DNA from: Usnea hakonensis
Lineage: Eukaryota; Ascomycota; Lecanoromycetes; Lecanorales; Parmeliaceae
Direction of reading: 5' to 3'
NCBI GenBank assembly: GCA_013423325.1
Contig: BLJB01000018.1
Coordinates: 46,385 to 110,384 of the forward strand
DNA length: 64,000 nt
Shown here: positions 10,276 through 18,816 of the stretch, one piece after another
How the letters are laid out: each line of letters begins with the position of its first letter
Position numbering within the stretch: position 1 is the stretch's first letter
The notes under the pieces: generated by a model
What the model saw: only the letters and a program-made list of their open reading frames with translations
Databases searched by the model: none
Told to the model about the DNA's origin: nothing
Made by a program: the position numbers and the translations under genes

Positions 10276-10935
10276 AAACACAAGAGAAAAAGCATTTGTT
10301 AGTTAGCCTTCTCCTTGCCATTGGTTTTTTATAAGGCTAGAGCTTATTTCCTTGTACCTGTTTTAAGTCAGCATCCTTTCAGATCAGTCATAGACCTATC
10401 TCCGCTATTACTACGGGGCATTTGCTTTTTAAAACATCCTTTACCCTCTAGTGTAAACTGCACCTTACGGTATAACTTCCAATAGCTACACAACTATATA
10501 TTATTTGCTTGGGATGCGGAGCATCTACGTTTCGCGGAGCAACATCGCAATATAATTCTACTAGTTGAAGAGCTACTGGGCACTATAGGGCTTACCAAGT
10601 TAAGGTATCAACACAATTATAAGATTTAGGGGGATAGCTTTACTCCGATGGGAATCTGTTCTCTCAAATAGGTTAGTATGTCAAACCTACTTACTCCCAC
10701 TATTTGTAGTGTAACGAAGCGTCGTTGCTATTTTCGCTCTCGCTCCCCATGTCTTACTACACTAGCTCCTGAAAACATCAGTTGCTTGCTTCGCAAAGCA
10801 ACTGAGATGCTTGCATTGTAATCTAATACAGGCTACATTGTCCCTGCAGCTTCAAACTTTACATTACTGACCAGCTTGTGCAGGTAGTGTTAGGTAGAGA
10901 GATCACCTAGCAATATAACTATATAACTTCTCCCA

Positions 10936-10958
10936 TAGAATTCCACATGTGGAATTTT
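10936..10958 (+). repeat. AT hairpin element, stem CCACATGTGG
   Basis: TAGAATT is followed by the palindrome CCACATGTGG and AATTTT, then a TTGCTTCGCAG module replaces the usual right end. It lies in the rns group II intron. Confidence 0.7.
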
Positions 10959-12144
10959 GCTTCGCAGCCCGTGCTTCGCTACCCCGCTTATGATGCCATA
11001 CTCTGCTTAACGTAGTCCTTGCTAGGACTTGCTCCGCAACAAGCAAAAAGCACAAGCAAGAGAGTGGGGGTAGCAGTGCAGGCGGGCAAAGGCCCCGAGG
11101 AAGGGTTATAATTATTGCATTGTTAATACCCGCTTCTTGTCGCACACATACCTCACTACTGTTTTCAGAAACGGTCTAATGATTTCAGTTCCAATGTTGC
11201 CAAATTACTCTTGAGGTGGAATGCTTACACTTTCATTTATAGGATAAGAAGCCCTAACCTATGACATTCATCATTTTCTGCTTGGGTTATTAGGGTAACT
11301 AATCCTGTTTGCTACATTAAGCCTTCGTCCCTCAACGTCAGTTATCCCATAAGAAGACGCCTTCGCCTTTACCTGTGCCGTCGCTTCCCTAGCGGAAAAA
11401 GGTATGACAGAATTTCATCTCTACACCAGCAGTACTTTATATCTTCCTCATAAGAAACTCTAGCTAGATTAGTCCCTCCTGCCAAGGCTTGATCTGCCGT
11501 CTAGGTACCCTTTAAACCGATTAAACATGAATAACACTAGTCTTCTACGTATTACCGCGACAGCTGGCACGTAATTTGGTCAAGACACATAGCCAGACAA
11601 TGTCATTATCATAGTACTAACTAGAACTTTATACGACATAGTCGATCTTACACCAGTTTTCATGATGCAAGTAGGGTTTCCCCTATCCATTCTTTCAAGT
11701 TGCTGGTTCAGGGTTTCCCCTATTGACCAAAATTCTTCACTGCTGCTAGAATCCTCATGGGCTTTCTTCATGCCCATTGTGGTCGATCAACCTTTCAGTT
11801 ACGACTACGTGCATTTAGCTAGTTTAGGCTGTTATCTTAACTACTACCACGCACGAGATATATCAACATCTAAGAGCGAATCTTTACATAAATTCTTTAT
11901 ATTACCCATACTACTTGCGCAGCAAATGAGGGCTAAATAACATAAGGGATCTTAATCCTTACTCCTAGGTAGTTCGAGAATCCTATACTCACCTGTACAC
12001 CACTACTAGTTAAAGAGCACCTACAAGTAGGCGCAACCAAGACTAGTCGTTCGATTAGCATGTGTCAAACATTTGAACAGCGTTCACTCAGAGCCATCAT
12101 CAAACTCAACTCCTCTGTTAAAGATGGTATATATGATTTATACC

Positions 12145-12216
12145 AGGGATATTGAGGGATCGAACCTCAGGATTCTGATCTGCAATCAAACTGTACAACC
12201 ATGTACAAAATATCCC
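12145..12216 (-). tRNA. trnC(gca): tRNA-Cys(GCA)
   Basis: The acceptor GGGATAT pairs with ATATCCC. The anticodon stem TTTGA/TCAGA holds the loop TTGCAGA, giving GCA. The T arm is TGAGG TTCGATC CCTCA. It lies directly upstream of rns. Confidence 0.9.
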
Positions 12217-12627
12217 TTTGCTACAGGCACTGTCTTTTAGCCCTAGCCCTCCCCGCTTGCTTGCTTTTCTTGCAACCGTTGGTCATATCATGGGGTCGCG
12301 GATTGCTTTGCAAGTCGCGAAGCAAGGGGTAATGAAGTAGCGTGGCATCATTTTTATCAAGCCACTACTAGTGCAGATTAGATCGGATAAAAGTGCAGTT
12401 GCAAAGCATCTGCTTCGCAATACGTAGTACGCAACCGCAATGGCTAGGATGGCTATCCCTTTATGTGTTGTTTGCGAAGCAAGTACATAGCGAGCTTTAT
12501 ACTGTAGGCTCCGCCAACAAGTGTTGCGGAGCAAGTAATAGGTTGGGTAAGAAGCTTCCATCATCCAGCTACTTGCAAAGCAAAACTAAGTACACTGCTT
12601 AATCGATCCCCCCGAGGAATGAAGCTC

Positions 12628-12670
12628 CTTCTTATTTCGGTAGGGTAGACCTTCGGTCTAAAATAAGAAG
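12628..12670 (+). repeat. double-hairpin element, copy 1
   Basis: Outer arms CTTCTTATTT and AAATAAGAAG enclose the inner hairpin AGACCTTCGGTCT (UUCG loop), with a spacer CGGTAGGGT on its left side. Both arms changed together relative to copies 2-5 (CTTCTGATTT/AAATCAGAAG), which supports a conserved fold. Confidence 0.85.
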
Positions 12671-12763
12671 AAGGGGATATACACATTGGTTATAGCCTTA
12701 TACTAAGTAGCTTAACCATAGTTGCTTGCTTCGCAAAGCAAGAGATATAGACCGAGCTAAAGT

Positions 12764-12855
12764 AGGGTAGGGTAGGGTAGGGTAGGATAGGGTAGGGTGG
12801 GATAGGGTAGGGTAGGGTAGGATAGGGTAGGGTGGGATAGGGTAGGGTAAGATAG
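12764..12855 (+). repeat. GGTAGGGTAGGAT tandem array
   Basis: About 90 bp of 5-mer repeats (GGTAG with GGATAG and GGTGG variants), strongly G-rich on the plus strand. It begins just after a GACCGAGCTAA unit that recurs at 13079. Confidence 0.85.
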
Positions 12856-12887
12856 TATCCTTCTACATAAGGGAGTGTACTTAGGTA

Positions 12888-12914
12888 TAGAATTATATAT
12901 ATAATTTTATTTAT
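12888..12914 (+). repeat. AT hairpin element
   Basis: TAGAATTATATATATAATT is followed by TTATTTAT, with the usual fixed ends and a self-complementary middle. Confidence 0.7.
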
Positions 12915-13078
12915 TGCTTCCTCTGCTGGGGTCGTTCCTTTTGCTTGTTGCTGCGCAAATCGAAGATATGCATGGGTACCCACGCAAGCAGCAACACCCT
13001 CGCAAGGGCAGCCCTTGCTTTGCGACTTGCAAAGCAATCCGCGACATCTAAGATATATGGGTAGCTGTGCAGATAGAG

Positions 13079-13232
13079 ACCGAGCTAAGTAGAATAGCAC
13101 CTTTCTACATAAGAGAACGTAGTGTACTTAGTTCAGTTGCTTGCTTCGTAAAGCAATGTATCATAGTACCTTTCTACATAAGAGAACGTAGTGTACTTAG
13201 TTCAGTTGCTTGCTTCGCAAAGCAATTATACA
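13079..13232 (+). repeat. 60-bp tandem duplication ending in nested GC hairpin
   Basis: The unit ACCTTTCTACATAAGAGAAC, then GTAGTGTACTTAGTTCAG, then a TTGCTTGCTTCGCAAAGCAA hairpin, occurs twice. The two hairpins differ at one base. A third diverged relative lies at 12858-12885. Confidence 0.85.
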
Positions 13233-14312
13233 CAACTATGATACACTTATACCAGGTAAGCCAGGTAAGCCATTATACTACTACTTACTTTACGTGGTCA
13301 AGCTCTACTATGGAGCTATACTACAACTAGGTATGCATTTGGTATGCGAGAGGGTTGTCAATAACACATATGTGTGTTATTTAATTTATGGGTTGGTGGG
13401 TAGGTAATGATATACTGTAGCCCCCAAGTCCAAGCCCAAGTCCAAGTATATGAAGGAAAGAAGCATGAGGAGATATATAATTCTAACAAGGAGATATCAG
13501 CCTGCTATCATAACCGCCTTAAGGGATGACCAGCCCTGATTGCTGATTGCTGAGCCCTCCCCCAGCAACGCGAGGGTACCTCCAGCAACGCAAGAAGAGA
13601 AACAAGGATAGCCCTTACCTGAAATATTCAACCGGCTCTACTAGACGGCTTGCATGGATGAGGGGTATACATTATTACCGTACATCACTACTCTTCTGGT
13701 CCTTATGCATATAGGAGAGCTCTTATATACTATCACCGTATACTACTACTTGCCGATTAGCCCTTATACTACTACTTGACCATTAGCCCTTATATACTAT
13801 CACCGTATACTACTACTTGGCCATTAGCCCTTGCTAAGCATGGTCATCCAAAGCAAGTACCCCTTGTTATGCTTATCATGATACTACTTGCCCATCGGGA
13901 AACTCCTTGCAAAGCATCTCGCAGAGCAAGAGGAAGCATCCAAGGAGCGTCGCAAAGCAAAAGGGCCTACTACTACTACTACTACCCGATGTCAGAAGGG
14001 AGGGGGGAGGGGTGAGAGCTAATGTATCACACTAGGTCATTTGACTTCTACTTACTATACTGGCTTTTTATCCGGCTATCTTGCTACTACAGCCTTTCAC
14101 CTTGGGTCTAAAGCAGTTCCTTAGCCTGCCCGGAGGAAGGGCCCCAGCCCTCTGCTTCTTTTGCGAGGGTCGTTCCTTGCTTGCTTACCCCGAGGAAGGT
14201 ATGCATCACCCCCAGCAAGCAGCAAAAGCAAATCGAAGATGTATGGGCTATGGTTTACGGAGCATAACCGTTTGGCTGCCTGACCTGGCCTGGCCTGATT
14301 TGTATATGCCTG

Positions 14313-14383
14313 ATTCCTATCTAGGACTCGAACCTAGATCAGAATATTAGAAGTATCCTGCTCTACCATTGAGCTAATAAGAA
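14313..14383 (-). tRNA. trnR(ucu): tRNA-Arg(UCU)
   Basis: The acceptor TTCTTAT pairs with ATAGGAA. The anticodon loop CTTCTAA gives UCU. The T arm is CTAGG TTCGAGT CCTAG. It is closely similar to the tRNA-Arg(CCU) at 43345-43415. Confidence 0.88.
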
Positions 14384-14769
14384 CATTTACCCTTCTTATA
14401 GAAAACTACACATGCTTCGCAAGTGTGTTTTTGTTTACAGCCATCCATGCTTAGCCATTCTTACCTTGCATTAAACGGCTAAGGCTAGCCCTAGCGTTTT
14501 GCTTCCTCCATCGGGGGGGCAAGTAGGGCTAATCATCTCATTATAAGGCATAATTATCCTGCATATAGCTCTGGCTTGCGATATACTTGTGCTCTGCAAG
14601 AACGTAGGGCTAACCCGCAAATCGAAGATGTGTTGGTATGAGGGTTCAGCAGATCAGATGGAAGCTTATATACAGGCAGGCATATTTAGCAAGATAAGAT
14701 GAACTAGGCAATAATCCATCCAATCGATTTTGGGTTATGGTGGGGAGGGGGGGCATTTATCTATTGCTC
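14384..14769. repeat. repeat-rich spacer
   Basis: No gene is seen. The GC modules are sparser than elsewhere; a G run (GGGGAGGGGGGGC) ends at about 14755. Confidence 0.45.
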
Positions 14770-14885
14770 TTGTAGTCAAGGGCCAAAGCCTTCAAGTGAT
14801 AGACACTGATTATATGGCTAAGGCTACATATGGGCTATCACGATGGGCATTGAGCTATGCAGTAGCCCTGCGCAACACATTGCAA
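14770..14885 (-). pseudogene. decayed copy of the last cox2 exon
   Basis: Read on the minus strand, the stretch keeps GGTTAATCAGTG (intron tail), then CAATGT, then GGCTACTGCATAG and CCCATCGTGATAG, and ends CTACAAGAGCAATAG. These are positional matches to the real exon at 17083-17181. The frame is broken: a GTTGCGCAG GC element sits after CAATGT, and stops follow. The copy is thus a non-coding relic of a duplication that included the end of cox2-i2. Confidence 0.7.
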
Positions 14886-15346
14886 TCTACCACTGATTAA
14901 CCCATACATCTTTGATTTGCGAAGCAATGGGTACTTATCCTCTTGCTTCCTCCCTCGGGGGGCGAAATGAAATTTCCGTAGGGGCACAGCCGATGTATAT
15001 ATGCCCTCCTGTTGCTTGCCCGTGGGTTGAATGAAGCAGAGGGCTTCACGAGCGGCAGAGCTTCACGAGCAGCAGAGCTTCACGAGCAGCAGAGGGTCAT
15101 AACTACTTGCGTTGCTGGGGGTACCCTCTTGTTTCTTGCTTGCTTACCCTTGATGAAGGTATGCCATGCTCCGCAAGCAAAAGGAGGGCTCCTTCCTTAT
15201 GTTGAGGATGCTCCCGCTACGCACGCGCAGCATCATTTGCGTAGCAACACATGGCATGATGCTCCCTAAAGGGTTGAGGTGGCATGATGCTCCCTAAAGG
15301 GTTGAGGTGGCGCAGCAGAGCCTTTTCTGAGCTTAGCTGGACTGAA

Positions 15347-16044
15347 CTATTGTTTTTTGGCAAACACATTTCTACCGTCCGCAGAATTAATAACTGGACT
15401 ACCAGCACTCAATATAGTAGTGTTTGCAGTACTGCTGTTTGCTATACTAGGTCTGGGTACTCAACACCCAACGTATTGTGCAGGTGGATTTGTATAAGTC
15501 GTTTCTCTGAATAGCCCGCTATTATTAGTTGGTACATCAATAGCGGATTTACTAAATCTAAGTCCTACCCACGGTAGCCCATTAAATGTACAAGGGGTTA
15601 GTTTAGCACTTGGCCTGGGATACAGGGCCTTTAGTTTGGTACCAGTACTGTCTAACACATCAAGAAGCAAAACCCGACGATTGTTGTTCCCATAAGGTAG
15701 CGTTGTAAGAGGAGTCATATCAACCACAGGGCGTTCCTTATCTTCTTTTTCTTTTTCTTTATCTTGCTACGCAACTCTTTAGCTTTATATCCATAGGCTG
15801 GTGTAACATCCCTACTGTTAAGTAAATCCTCTATAGGTATGCGCGTAGTAGGGCATCATAGGATAATAGCGATGACGGCACCGCAAGCTAAAACTAGTAG
15901 CCCCTCCTTCCCTGTGCCATTTCCTTGGAGGATACTATCAAGGGAATGGAGCAGGGTACCAAGTCAAGAAAAGTCCCAGTGAGAAAGGTTATCAACCCCA
16001 GTAGCAGCTGATTCTATTAAGGAAAGGAGAGTGAGATACAACAT
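15347..16044 (-). CDS. orf229, unknown membrane-anchored protein interrupted by an 11-bp GC element
   Basis: I do not recognise this protein. It starts MLYLTLLSLIESAATG, has a hydrophobic helix LLVLACGAVIAIILW at about residues 50-64, a run of Lys/Glu (KEKEKEKEDKER) after about residue 90, and a polar C-terminal half ending GRNVFAKKQ. Three Trp positions are TGA. The frame is open on both sides of one TTGCGTAGCAA repeat near 15765: the full span is 698 nt, and removing the 11 bases leaves 229 in-frame codons including stop. It is therefore a recent pseudogene, or the element is skipped. It lies downstream of cox2 on the same strand. Codon use resembles the neighbours. Confidence 0.55.
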
Positions 16045-16842
16045 GGTGAAAAAGCTAAAAGATGGTCTAGACTGTACCCCCCCCCCGCCCCATTGGCTAA
16101 AGATCGTAGGGGGCCATGCTATGCTACTTTTTCCTTCTCCCTTGCGAAGCATCGGGGCCCTTATGCAAATCAGGAGTGGCGCATAAGGAAACGAGGTAGA
16201 AGCAGAGCATTAAAGCCGGGGGTATCGAAGCATCCCCTCTGGGGGTGATCCTATCGAAATAGCAGCAGTAAAGTCTAGGTTAAAACAGGTATAGTTAAAA
16301 GGTTGATTCGCAGAATCATATCTCTACACATCTCGGATGTGTGGCTTACTCCTTCCTACCCTTGGTATGCATTTGCTTCGCAAGTAGTACGGAAGAGCCA
16401 GAAGGAGTATGAGATTACCTTTAGCAAACCTACGATTTCTGGTCAGCAGAGCAGACTGCATAGCTGTCCACCAACCTTTGGTCATCGAAGCACATCTTCG
16501 ATTTGCTTGCGAAGCAGAGCAGTTGTCAGCAGAGCAGACCACACATCTATGATGTGTTTTGCGGAGCATCAGCGAAGCAGTCTGTAGGGATGCTCCACAC
16601 TCCGTGTCGCGGAGCTTGTGAAACACAGCAAAGCAAAACACCCATATGTATATATGGGTTGGACTACCCTATGATTTGTGGACCGCTGTGCAGTCTACCC
16701 AGGAATGATCATCCTGTTAATTATTAGTATGTGTTGCCGAGTACCCAAACATCCCCGAGGAAGATGTACGGTTGCGAAGCAAGAGAATAAATAGATAGAT
16801 AGATATGCAGCTTCCCCCTGTAAAGAAGTAGGGCAGCGGAAC

Positions 16843-16990
16843 ATGATCTCTCCTGGAGCGCTATCCGCTACCCCCTATATGGAATACAAGGATGGCTCCA
16901 GCATGTTCTCTCCTGGAGTGCTATCGGATACCCCCAAATGGATGGGAGACTTAGATGGCTCCAGCATGATATCTTCTGTAAGGCGATGGT
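16843..16990 (+). repeat. imperfect tandem repeat, unit about 60-70 bp
   Basis: CATGATCTCTCCTGGAGCG, CATGTTCTCTCCTGGAGTG and a third decayed start (CATGATATCTTCTG) are spaced by about 60-70 bp, and GGATGGCTCCAG / AGATGGCTCCAG precede two of them. A fourth diverged unit start lies at 17011. I assign no function. Confidence 0.7.
16900..16900. other. genome-wide GC hairpin family (note)
   Basis: Not a site-specific feature. The core unit is TTGC-NNN-GCAA, mostly TTGCTCCGCAA, TTGCTTCGCAA, TTGCTACGCAA and complements. It is often joined to GAGGGTACCCTCGC, CCTCCGTGCAAG, CCCCCCGATGGGCA, GCCCGAATGAAGC or GGTTCCCTCCCGCAA. Hundreds of units occur in spacers, introns, plasmid-derived ORFs and rps3. None was found in the exons of cob, cox2, cox3, nad1, nad4, nad5, nad6 or atp6, or in conserved rRNA blocks; cox1 has only possible traces in its C-terminal extension. 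Confidence 0.75.
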
Positions 16991-17082
16991 TCCCAAGCAA
17001 GGGGTGGAGGCATGATCTCTCCTTTACAGTTATCCCTTCTGTTGCTGCGCAAGAAGGTTAACGGGCGAGGGGGGGCGTATAC

Positions 17083-18816
17083 CTATTGCTCTTGTAGCCA
17101 AGCAATGAACTTTTCTATAGATACCGATTCGATCACAATAGGCATACTACTATGCAGTATACCACATATCTCTGAACATTGCAAATCTATCACTGATTAA
17201 CCCTTCCCCCCTTATTCTCAAGAGAGATAATTTAGAATGTTTGTTGGCTCCCTCCGGTTGCGAAGCAACAACAGGTTAGGTTAATAGGATACTTCTCCCT
17301 AAGCATAAATAGGCTAACTATTAATACCCATTTTATAAAGAACAATGCGGTCCTTCTGCATCTTTTCAGATGGGGTCTGACTATATCTTAAGCTTGTGCT
17401 ATGCTGGATTGCTAACACACCCGCAAGCAAACAAGCCAACCAACATCTAGTCGATGAACTGCACACCCAGTTCCTTATACATAGGTGCTTGGCTGCGGAT
17501 TGCCCATACTCTTTTTAATTGGCTTAGAGGTGCTGCTTGATGTTACCATACCACGAGTCATTACCTGTGCCATCCGAGAGTTGCCCCTCAAACTTGGTTA
17601 AGCAGCCTTTAGAATATCCCCGCAATTTGATGGTTTATAGCAGAGGGTTCACCTCCACTACAGCCTATGACCGTAGAAAACACCCGGACGGTTAATCATA
17701 ACGGAGACTTGGTTTAATCTGCCTGGATAAGCATCACATTTTATACCTAACGCTGGGCTTGCGTAAGAATGTATTACATCTGCCCCCGTGACTATAAATC
17801 TAACATGTGTAAGTTCTGGTATAATAAGTCTATTGTCCACTTCTAGCATTCTTAAAGCCCCTTCTTCCAGGTCAGCTTCCGGTACTAAATAAGAATCAAA
17901 CTCAATAAACTCATCATCGCTATTTAGGAAATCAGGGTATTGGTAGCTTCAGTATCATTGGTGCGGATGGGGTTAATAGCTGCCCCCCCGATGGAGGAAG
18001 CAAAATTTATATATTGCGATGCTGAGGGTACCCTACGCAAGCAAATAAATTCTATAAACGGCTATATACAAACACTCTCATATTTGGTTCGGACTATATC
18101 TTGATCCATTACGGCCTTTGCGAACTCCGTATCAGGGCTGCTCCATACAGAGGGCTGGTCATAAGGGAGTTTCACATGTAGTCTCTGAAGACCCCACTAG
18201 GATAAGAGTTCTACCTCCGGTCCGTAGGTGTCCTGCTGATTGTCTTATCTTTAGATCTTAATCCTCTTGCTCCCTACCCCTCCTGTAATAAGGGTTATAG
18301 GTGGCATCTGATCTGATTTGGTTATAAGGAGTTCCAGCATATAGTGATGTTTAAGGCCACCTAATGACCTTCAGCTAACACTGCCATAGCAGGATCACTC
18401 ACTTCGTCCATTAGATATAACAGTTTAAAGGATGGAAAAGCGATGGCTATTAAGATCAAGGCAGGTGTAATCGTTCAGATTAGCTCGATCAAGGTTCCAT
18501 GACTCAGATATTTATGTGATATAGGTGACTCCGTACTACTGTAGGTTTTAATTATAGATACCATCAGTCATCCTACCCCGAAGAGGATTATAACCAAATA
18601 GAACAAGATATTATCATGAAGCTCCACTAAGCCTTCCATTTGTGGTGAGGCACTATCTTGGAAATACAGACCTCATGGTCTTGGTGCATCACAAGATAAA
18701 CACGGTGTTAAGGAAACTATGTAATCTACGAACAGATATGCTACTAAAGCAAGTACAAGGGTTCTGCTATATGAGTTGCGAAGGGCTAACCCTGATATAA
18801 CCGTAGCACGCACCAT
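17083..18816 (-). CDS. cox2: cytochrome c oxidase subunit 2 (three exons), fused upstream to cob
   Basis: Cox2 carries the CuA electron entry site of complex IV. The exons are 18367-18816 (continuous with the last cob exon), 17670-17963 and 17083-17181. Visible blocks are WGLYFQDSASPQMEGLVELH, the helices FYLVIILFGVGWLMVSII and ELIWTITPALILIAIAF, and QWYWSYQYPDF. The CuA ligands lie in ADVIHSYASPALGIKCDA and, across the second splice, CSEICGILHSSM. It ends AWLQEQ. If translation starts at the ATG at 18816, the product has a leader of about 45 residues with one hydrophobic helix (TLVLALVAYLFVDYIVSL), long compared with yeast's cleaved leader. There is no stop codon between cob and this point. 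Confidence 0.93.
17182..17669 (-). other. group I intron cox2-i2
   Basis: It splits FYG|QCSEICG. It has the AGATATAGTCAGACC block near 17385 and CAGTTCATCGACTAGATG near 17450. It is related to rnl-i1 and rnl-i2. There is no ORF. Confidence 0.8.
17964..18366 (-). other. group I intron cox2-i1
   Basis: It splits AVLAEG|HQWYWSYQ. Core marks are CAATCAGCAGGACACC near 18230, GTCTTCAGAGACTACATG near 18185 and AAGATATAGTCCGAACC near 18095. One GC module with a C7 run (17982-17988) lies near its 3' end. Confidence 0.82.

Larger units (their letters stand above)
10203..11145 (-). other. group II intron in rns, no ORF
   Basis: It starts with the group II motif GTGCGAC at 11145 and carries a canonical 35-nt domain V at 10241-10275. 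That hairpin starts GAGCCGTGTGC, has a GAAA tetraloop and ends GCACGGTTC. It ends ...CTCAAC, so the splice would join AGGTATGT to TGTTTAATTT, the universal 16S block near E. coli position 950. Its 943 nt contain GC repeats and a small AT hairpin at 10936-10958 but no maturase ORF, so splicing must rely on host proteins. Confidence 0.85.
8911..12118 (-). rRNA. rns: small subunit rRNA with a group II and a group I intron
   Basis: Universal 16S blocks are visible on the minus strand. They are GAGTTTGATGATGGCTCTGA at the 5' end, GTGCCAGCTGTCGCGGTAAT with ACGTAG (near 11550), AAACAGGATTAGTTACCC (near 11300), GCACGGCTGTCTTCAGT (near 10050), CAAGTCATCATGGC (near 9930), AACTCGACTACATG (near 9150), and the 3' block TGTAGCGGAAGTTGCACGGG (near 8925). 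Exons are about 11146-12118, 9915-10202 and 8911 to about 9290. No GC repeats lie in exons; they occur only in the introns. Confidence 0.93.
12217..14312. repeat. 2.1-kb repeat region between trnR(UCU) and trnC
   Basis: I find no gene. From left to right the region holds GC modules with TTGCGAAGCAA types (12300-12600), the double-hairpin element (12628-12670), a GGTAGGGTAGGAT-type tandem array (12764-12855), an AT hairpin (12888-12914), a 60-bp tandem duplication (13081-13230), CAGGTAAGC repeats near 13255, a block of TACTACTACTTG-rich repeats (13660-13840 and 13960), and more GC modules to 14280. Short open frames here are translations of repeats. Confidence 0.7.
16045..17082. repeat. spacer between cox2 and orf229
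   Basis: No gene is recognised. It contains a C/G run (16076-16086), GC modules (TTGCGAAGC types at 16370 and 16505), ATAGATAGATAG at 16791, and an imperfect tandem at 16843-16990. Confidence 0.5.
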
